Assembly: GCA_030617125.1 (NCBI GenBank)
Contig: JAUWWA010000053.1
Span: 1 to 8,702, forward strand
Length of the DNA stretch: 8,702 bases
Direction: 5' to 3'
Source: Pirellulales bacterium
GTDB lineage: Bacteria; Planctomycetota; Planctomycetia; Pirellulales; Thermoguttaceae
Shown here: positions 5,907 through 8,702 of the stretch, in pieces
How the letters are laid out: each line of letters starts with the position of its first letter
Numbering within the stretch: the first letter of the stretch is position 1
Position numbers and translations under genes: made by a program
The notes under the pieces: generated by a model
Seen by the model: the letters and a program-made list of their open reading frames with translations, nothing else
What the model was told of the DNA's origin: nothing
Database searches by the model: none

Positions 5907-7454
5907 CTACCGCGGCGCGGCTGGCGGCTCTTCACTCGTTGGCGGCGGCTCGTCACTCGTTGGCTTGGATGCCGTGTCCGGCCCCTTGGGGACCTCCGCC
6001 TGTTGGATGAGCGTGATTCGGGAAGCGGACCGGAGTTCGACTCTGAGTTTATTTCTTTCCAAGCGGATGGCGTGGAGCACCTCTTCCATTGATCGAATCT
6101 CGGCCCGCATCATTTCTAAGTCGACCGACGACTCGCCGAATTTCTCTACGATCTTCCTTTGGCGGTCCACATCTTCTTGGAGCAAGATCACTTGTTGCTC
6201 GGCGATGGCAATCTCAATCTCCAACCGCTTAAGACCCTGTTCGAACATGACGATCTTCTTGCGGCGCAGGTCCTCGCGCAACTCCTCTTTACGCTTGTCG
6301 AATTGCTGTTGAGCGACTTTCAATTCGCGTTGGACCTGTTCGGTATCCGCCGAAGTGGCGTCGGGTGCGCCAATCATGGCATCATACTTACTGCGGCGAG
6401 AGATCAACTCGGTGAGCATCTGCCGAGCAATCGGATCCTTCTGTGCGAATTCGCCCAGTTCGTTTTCAGAAATCTCCTCCTTGTCGAGCGTTTCCAGCAG
6501 CGCTTTCTTTGCATGGCGTTCACCATTGGCCCGGCGCAAGGCAAGCTGATGCCGCAGGAGTTCGTCTCGATAGGCGCGGAATTGCTGGAGGGCGTTTTCT
6601 TGCTTCAGTGCAAATGTCGGGCCCTCACCTGTTCCCAACCGCTCGGCGAGTTGCTTGAACTCCGTGCGCCGGGCCCTCACCTGGTCTTCCTTCTCGGCGT
6701 AAACGACGTCAAGTTCACTGAGGTGCTTCTTCCGGTCGGCACGTTCGATGTAGACGACCTCGTCCTGGTAAGCGTCGATCACGGCTTGAACCAGTGTGGC
6801 CGCCTCCTTTGGGTCCTTGCCCTTCAGGCTGACCCTCATAATTTCCGCCCCACCCGGAAACGAAACCTTGATCTTGCGCCGCAACCACACCACCGGATCG
6901 TCCTGTTGCCGTATGCAACGGAGTTCGTTAATTCCGGGTTGTCGCAGTGCGGCAGTGATCACAAAAGGACTCGTGATCAGTTGCTGCTGCGTGGCCTTGT
7001 AGATTTCGAATCGACTGCGGCCGACGGCTTCGGCCCTTTCACTGCGGCTGCCGGCTTCGGCCGTCCGGAATACAAGCGTCTGTTGCTCGGAGGCCACTCG
7101 AAAGAACGCCTCGGCGGTGTACGTCGGCCGGAAAACTACAGCGGCCATGAGCATGGTGAGCACCAGAGCGGCCGCCAGACTCAGCACGCACGCGCGCCGC
7201 CAAGCGCGAACGCTCATGCGCCCGGCAAGGATTAGAACGCCCGGCAGAGCCAGCAGTACGAAAAGCCAGAAGGCGGCGCTATCGGCCCCGTCCGCGGCAA
7301 GCATGATAATGCCCGTCAGAGCCAGCGGTGCGAAAACCAAGTAGGTGCGCTGCCAGGCGCGAAGGAACGTTGGTGCAACCGGCGTCGGGTTAGCAGTACC
7401 CTGGACCTCGGTAACATCAGTTGATTGTTCGGACGGCGTATCGTGCGCACTCAT
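5907..7454 (-). CDS. Chain-length-determinant (Wzz/PCP)-like membrane protein
   Basis: A 515-residue protein. The N-terminus is hydrophilic, followed by three hydrophobic segments (about residues 38-53, 60-78 and 89-108). A Wzz-like alpha/beta domain follows, with TYTAEAFFRV at 111-120 and GGAEIMRVSLKGKDPKEAAT at 201-220, where the last part is the typical element before VQAVIDAY. A long charged coiled coil covers about residues 240-475, then RITLIQQAEVPKGPD at 479-493, the family's usual lead-in to a second membrane anchor. That final anchor is absent; the protein ends instead in a Pro/Thr/Ser/Glu tail made of a 7-residue repeat. No tyrosine-kinase domain is present. Known members set polysaccharide chain length or help export. 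The ATG has GAGGTG 5 nt upstream. No other polysaccharide gene is nearby, so the role in this cell is inferred. Confidence 0.82.
   Translation of the reverse strand: MSAHDTPSEQSTDVTEVQGTANPTPVAPTFLRAWQRTYLVFAPLALTGIIMLAADGADSAAFWLFVLLALPGVLILAGRMSVRAWRRACVLSLAAALVLTMLMAAVVFRPTYTAEAFFRVASEQQTLVFRTAEAGSRSERAEAVGRSRFEIYKATQQQLITSPFVITAALRQPGINELRCIRQQDDPVVWLRRKIKVSFPGGAEIMRVSLKGKDPKEAATLVQAVIDAYQDEVVYIERADRKKHLSELDVVYAEKEDQVRARRTEFKQLAERLGTGEGPTFALKQENALQQFRAYRDELLRHQLALRRANGERHAKKALLETLDKEEISENELGEFAQKDPIARQMLTELISRRSKYDAMIGAPDATSADTEQVQRELKVAQQQFDKRKEELREDLRRKKIVMFEQGLKRLEIEIAIAEQQVILLQEDVDRQRKIVEKFGESSVDLEMMRAEIRSMEEVLHAIRLERNKLRVELRSASRITLIQQAEVPKGPDTASKPTSDEPPPTSEEPPAAPR
5923..5964 (-). repeat. 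In-frame 21-bp tandem repeat in the Wzz-like C-terminal tail
   Basis: Two adjacent 21-bp copies (5923-5943 and 5944-5964) differ at a single base. They encode the seven-residue unit Pro-Thr-Ser-Asp/Glu-Glu-Pro-Pro. The unit makes a disordered acidic proline-rich tail in place of the membrane anchor expected there. Confidence 0.75.
7224..7347 (-). repeat. Diverged in-frame duplication of a membrane segment
   Basis: The 52 bp at 7224-7275 and 7296-7347 align without gaps at 41 of 52 positions and are offset by exactly 72 bp (24 codons). They encode the first two hydrophobic segments of the Wzz-like protein (residues about 37-54 and 61-78), which keep a shared pattern including LAL, Gly and LA. 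The exact codon multiple and the DNA-level identity point to a tandem duplication, though biased codon use for hydrophobic helices could add to the likeness. Confidence 0.5.
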
Positions 7455-7499
7455 GTCGGCACCTCGCGATTGCTGGTGGGAAGTTGGAATCGTACTTCA

Positions 7500-7671
7500 C
7501 TATTGCTTACTCGGCGGCCATGCGGCCATCGAGCGGCAAAGGCCCCCGCAGATGTCGCCCCGGACACTGTGGCACTGCGAGGCCGACAGCGCCATTATAG
7601 CCCAGGCCCTTGAGCGTGTCCAGGAACTTGCACACGTTGAACTCGCCGCGGTCGAGGATGGGCCTGTACTC
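7500..7671 (-). pseudogene. C-terminal stub of a sugar phosphate isomerase/epimerase, frameshifted
   Basis: Directly after the UroD-family stop codon, and in the same frame, the minus strand reads EYRPILDRGEFNVC then KFLDTLKGLGYNGAVGL. One extra base near 7578 then moves the frame, and it continues as QCHSVRGDICGGLCRSMAAW to a stop at 7500-7502. Over the last 30 residues this matches the remnant inside the propeller protein at 18 positions, including LGY, VGLQC and VRGDI. Intact members of the family keep Arg-Glu-Asn where this copy has Cys-Gly-Gly, so it has diverged. The N-terminal part of the gene is absent; the UroD gene lies where it should be. There is no start codon or RBS of its own, so it is a relic, not a small gene. 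Confidence 0.68.
7594..7622 (-). promoter_or_regulatory. Possible promoter of the Wzz-like gene, within relic coding sequence
   Basis: TGGACA (7617-7622, five of six), a 17-bp spacer and a perfect TATAAT (7594-7599). The predicted start near 7587 would give a leader of about 130 nt to the ATG at 7454. The match is very good, but it lies in codons of the epimerase relic: TATAAT spans Tyr-Asn of LGYNG and TGGACA spans Leu-Asp-Thr. It could therefore be chance or a reused sequence. No other promoter candidate was found for the Wzz-like gene. Confidence 0.45.
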
Positions 7672-8634
7672 TTACAGGTTTCTGACGTACTCCATGACCA
7701 TGAGCACGTTTTCAGGGGGCGTTTCGTACGGCAGTGCGCCGGTGCCCATGCAGACGTTTTCGCGGCCGGCCGTCAGGCGGACGATCCGATCGGCGTCGGC
7801 GCGGATCTGCTCCCACGTGCCGCGGGAGATCAGCTCCACGTCGCTGTTGGCGCGAATGCGCACGTCGGTCCGATCCCAAACCTTTTGCATGAAGGCCTCC
7901 TGATTGGTTTCGAAGGGGCAGATGAGATAGTTGCTGCCCGTCTCGAGCATCGCTTCGACGATGGGCTCGGTATTGCCGCCGATGATGCAAGGGATGGGAT
8001 GCCCGACGACTTCACCGATGCGCGCCATGATGCTCTTCAGGGCGGGCAGTTCGACGCGGCGGAACAAGGCCGGCGAGAGCAGCGGGGGACAGGCGGCCGA
8101 TTCGAAAAACGCCACGTCCACACCCGCCGCCTTCAGCCCCTCGGCGAAGGCCACCTGACCGTCGATCAGGTGCATCAACGCCGCGGCTGCCCGGTCCGGA
8201 TCGGCAATCACGTCGCAAAGCAGCGTCTCGAAGCCGACCAGGTTGCTGGCGATGGAGAACGGTCCGCTCACCGGCACGCGAACGTCGGCCTCGGGGAATT
8301 CCCGGGCGAGCCGGGCGGCGACCTCGATCATCATGGGAATCCGGCCGGACGTGCGCGGATCGAGCGGCTTCAATCGGGTCAACTCATAGGCCGAGCCCAA
8401 GACCGGCTCTCGCACGCCCGGAACGCCGATACCGTGCGGCTCCTCGATCACCGCACCATAGGCCTCCGGCTCGAGGTTGTAGATGTCGATGCCCGGCATG
8501 ATGGGGGTCTGGCGGTAGCGCCGGTACGCTTCGGCATGGCCCTGGAAGATCAGCTCGCCGTCGCGCGACGCCTCCCAAGGCGTGCGCCCGATCAGAAATG
8601 CCGCATGTTCGTAGACCGATGGGGAAATGTCCAT
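7672..8634 (-). CDS. UroD-family protein (uroporphyrinogen decarboxylase / methyltransferase-like)
   Basis: A 320-residue protein with the UroD TIM-barrel pattern: MPGIDIYNLEPEAYG near residues 46-60, VSGPFSIASNLVGFETLL near 122-139, then FFESAACPPLLSPALFRRV near 176-194 (the conserved Ser-Pro element), GGNTEPI near 219-225, and TPPENVLMVMEYV at the C-terminus. The fold is shared by haem-pathway decarboxylases and by corrinoid-dependent methyltransferases. The His-x-Cys zinc motif of the latter is replaced by IIGGN, and the late Cys is replaced in GTGALPYETP, so neither reaction can be assigned. I chose the ATG at 8634 because the TATAAT at 8679-8684 would start transcription about 10 nt before the alternative ATG at 8661, too near for ribosome binding. 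AAAGGG lies 10 nt before 8634. The longer form would be 329 residues. Confidence 0.85.
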   Translation of the reverse strand: MDISPSVYEHAAFLIGRTPWEASRDGELIFQGHAEAYRRYRQTPIMPGIDIYNLEPEAYGAVIEEPHGIGVPGVREPVLGSAYELTRLKPLDPRTSGRIPMMIEVAARLAREFPEADVRVPVSGPFSIASNLVGFETLLCDVIADPDRAAAALMHLIDGQVAFAEGLKAAGVDVAFFESAACPPLLSPALFRRVELPALKSIMARIGEVVGHPIPCIIGGNTEPIVEAMLETGSNYLICPFETNQEAFMQKVWDRTDVRIRANSDVELISRGTWEQIRADADRIVRLTAGRENVCMGTGALPYETPPENVLMVMEYVRNL

Positions 8635-8678
8635 CAGTAGGCGCCCTTTCAAGGCGTGCATACTCGGATTTGGGCCTC

Positions 8679-8684
8679 ATTATA
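8679..8684 (-). promoter_or_regulatory. -10 box upstream of the UroD-family gene
   Basis: A perfect TATAAT on the minus strand, 44 nt before the chosen ATG. With a 17-bp spacer the -35 box would begin at the last base of the window, so it cannot be checked. It predicts a start near 8671. Confidence 0.35.
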
Positions 8685-8702
8685 GAGCCCACGCATGAAC
8701 CA

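Overview
The window reads as a piece of a planctomycete chromosome, probably of the Pirellulales type. This is an inference from gene content: a Tat-exported Gfo/Idh/MocA oxidoreductase joined to a secreted PQQ-type beta-propeller protein, remnants of xylose-isomerase-like sugar phosphate isomerase/epimerases, a UroD-family protein, a GC-rich coding style and a nested inverted repeat of a kind I associate with planctomycete genomes. All genes lie on the minus strand. The long plus-strand open frames are antisense shadows.

Layout, left to right on the plus strand (so 3' to 5' for the genes). Positions 8-84: a 77-bp nested palindrome. 108-383 and 380-641: a small two-gene module. The upstream gene encodes a short basic, Trp/Tyr-rich protein and carries a +1 frameshift in an A6 run. 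Correcting it restores an 86-residue product whose stop overlaps the next ATG (ATGA). A strong sigma70-like promoter with an inverted repeat in its spacer lies upstream (701-730). 796-2502: a thiamine-diphosphate 2-keto acid decarboxylase of the pyruvate/indolepyruvate decarboxylase type. 2739-4274 and 4271-5665: a translationally coupled pair, with the Tat-exported Gfo/Idh/MocA protein first and the beta-propeller protein second, behind a promoter at 5756-5784. 5907-7454: a chain-length-determinant-like (Wzz/PCP) membrane protein with a long coiled coil. 7500-7671: a decayed gene end. 7672-8634: a UroD-family protein with a TATAAT box just upstream.

The most informative signal is two separate fossils of the same sugar phosphate isomerase/epimerase family. 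One is fused in frame to the front of the beta-propeller protein. Its start and end are joined at a Leu-Gly-Tyr-Asp-Gly motif, as if the roughly 200 residues between had been deleted. The other is a frameshifted C-terminal stub directly after the UroD stop codon. The two match at 18 of 30 residues, so the relationship can be seen without any database. The Gfo/Idh/MocA and beta-propeller proteins would act outside the cytoplasm, probably in sugar or polysaccharide catabolism. The other genes look like single-gene units with no obvious shared pathway. I saw no RNA gene, CRISPR array, transposase or origin, and no gene-free stretch longer than 300 bases.
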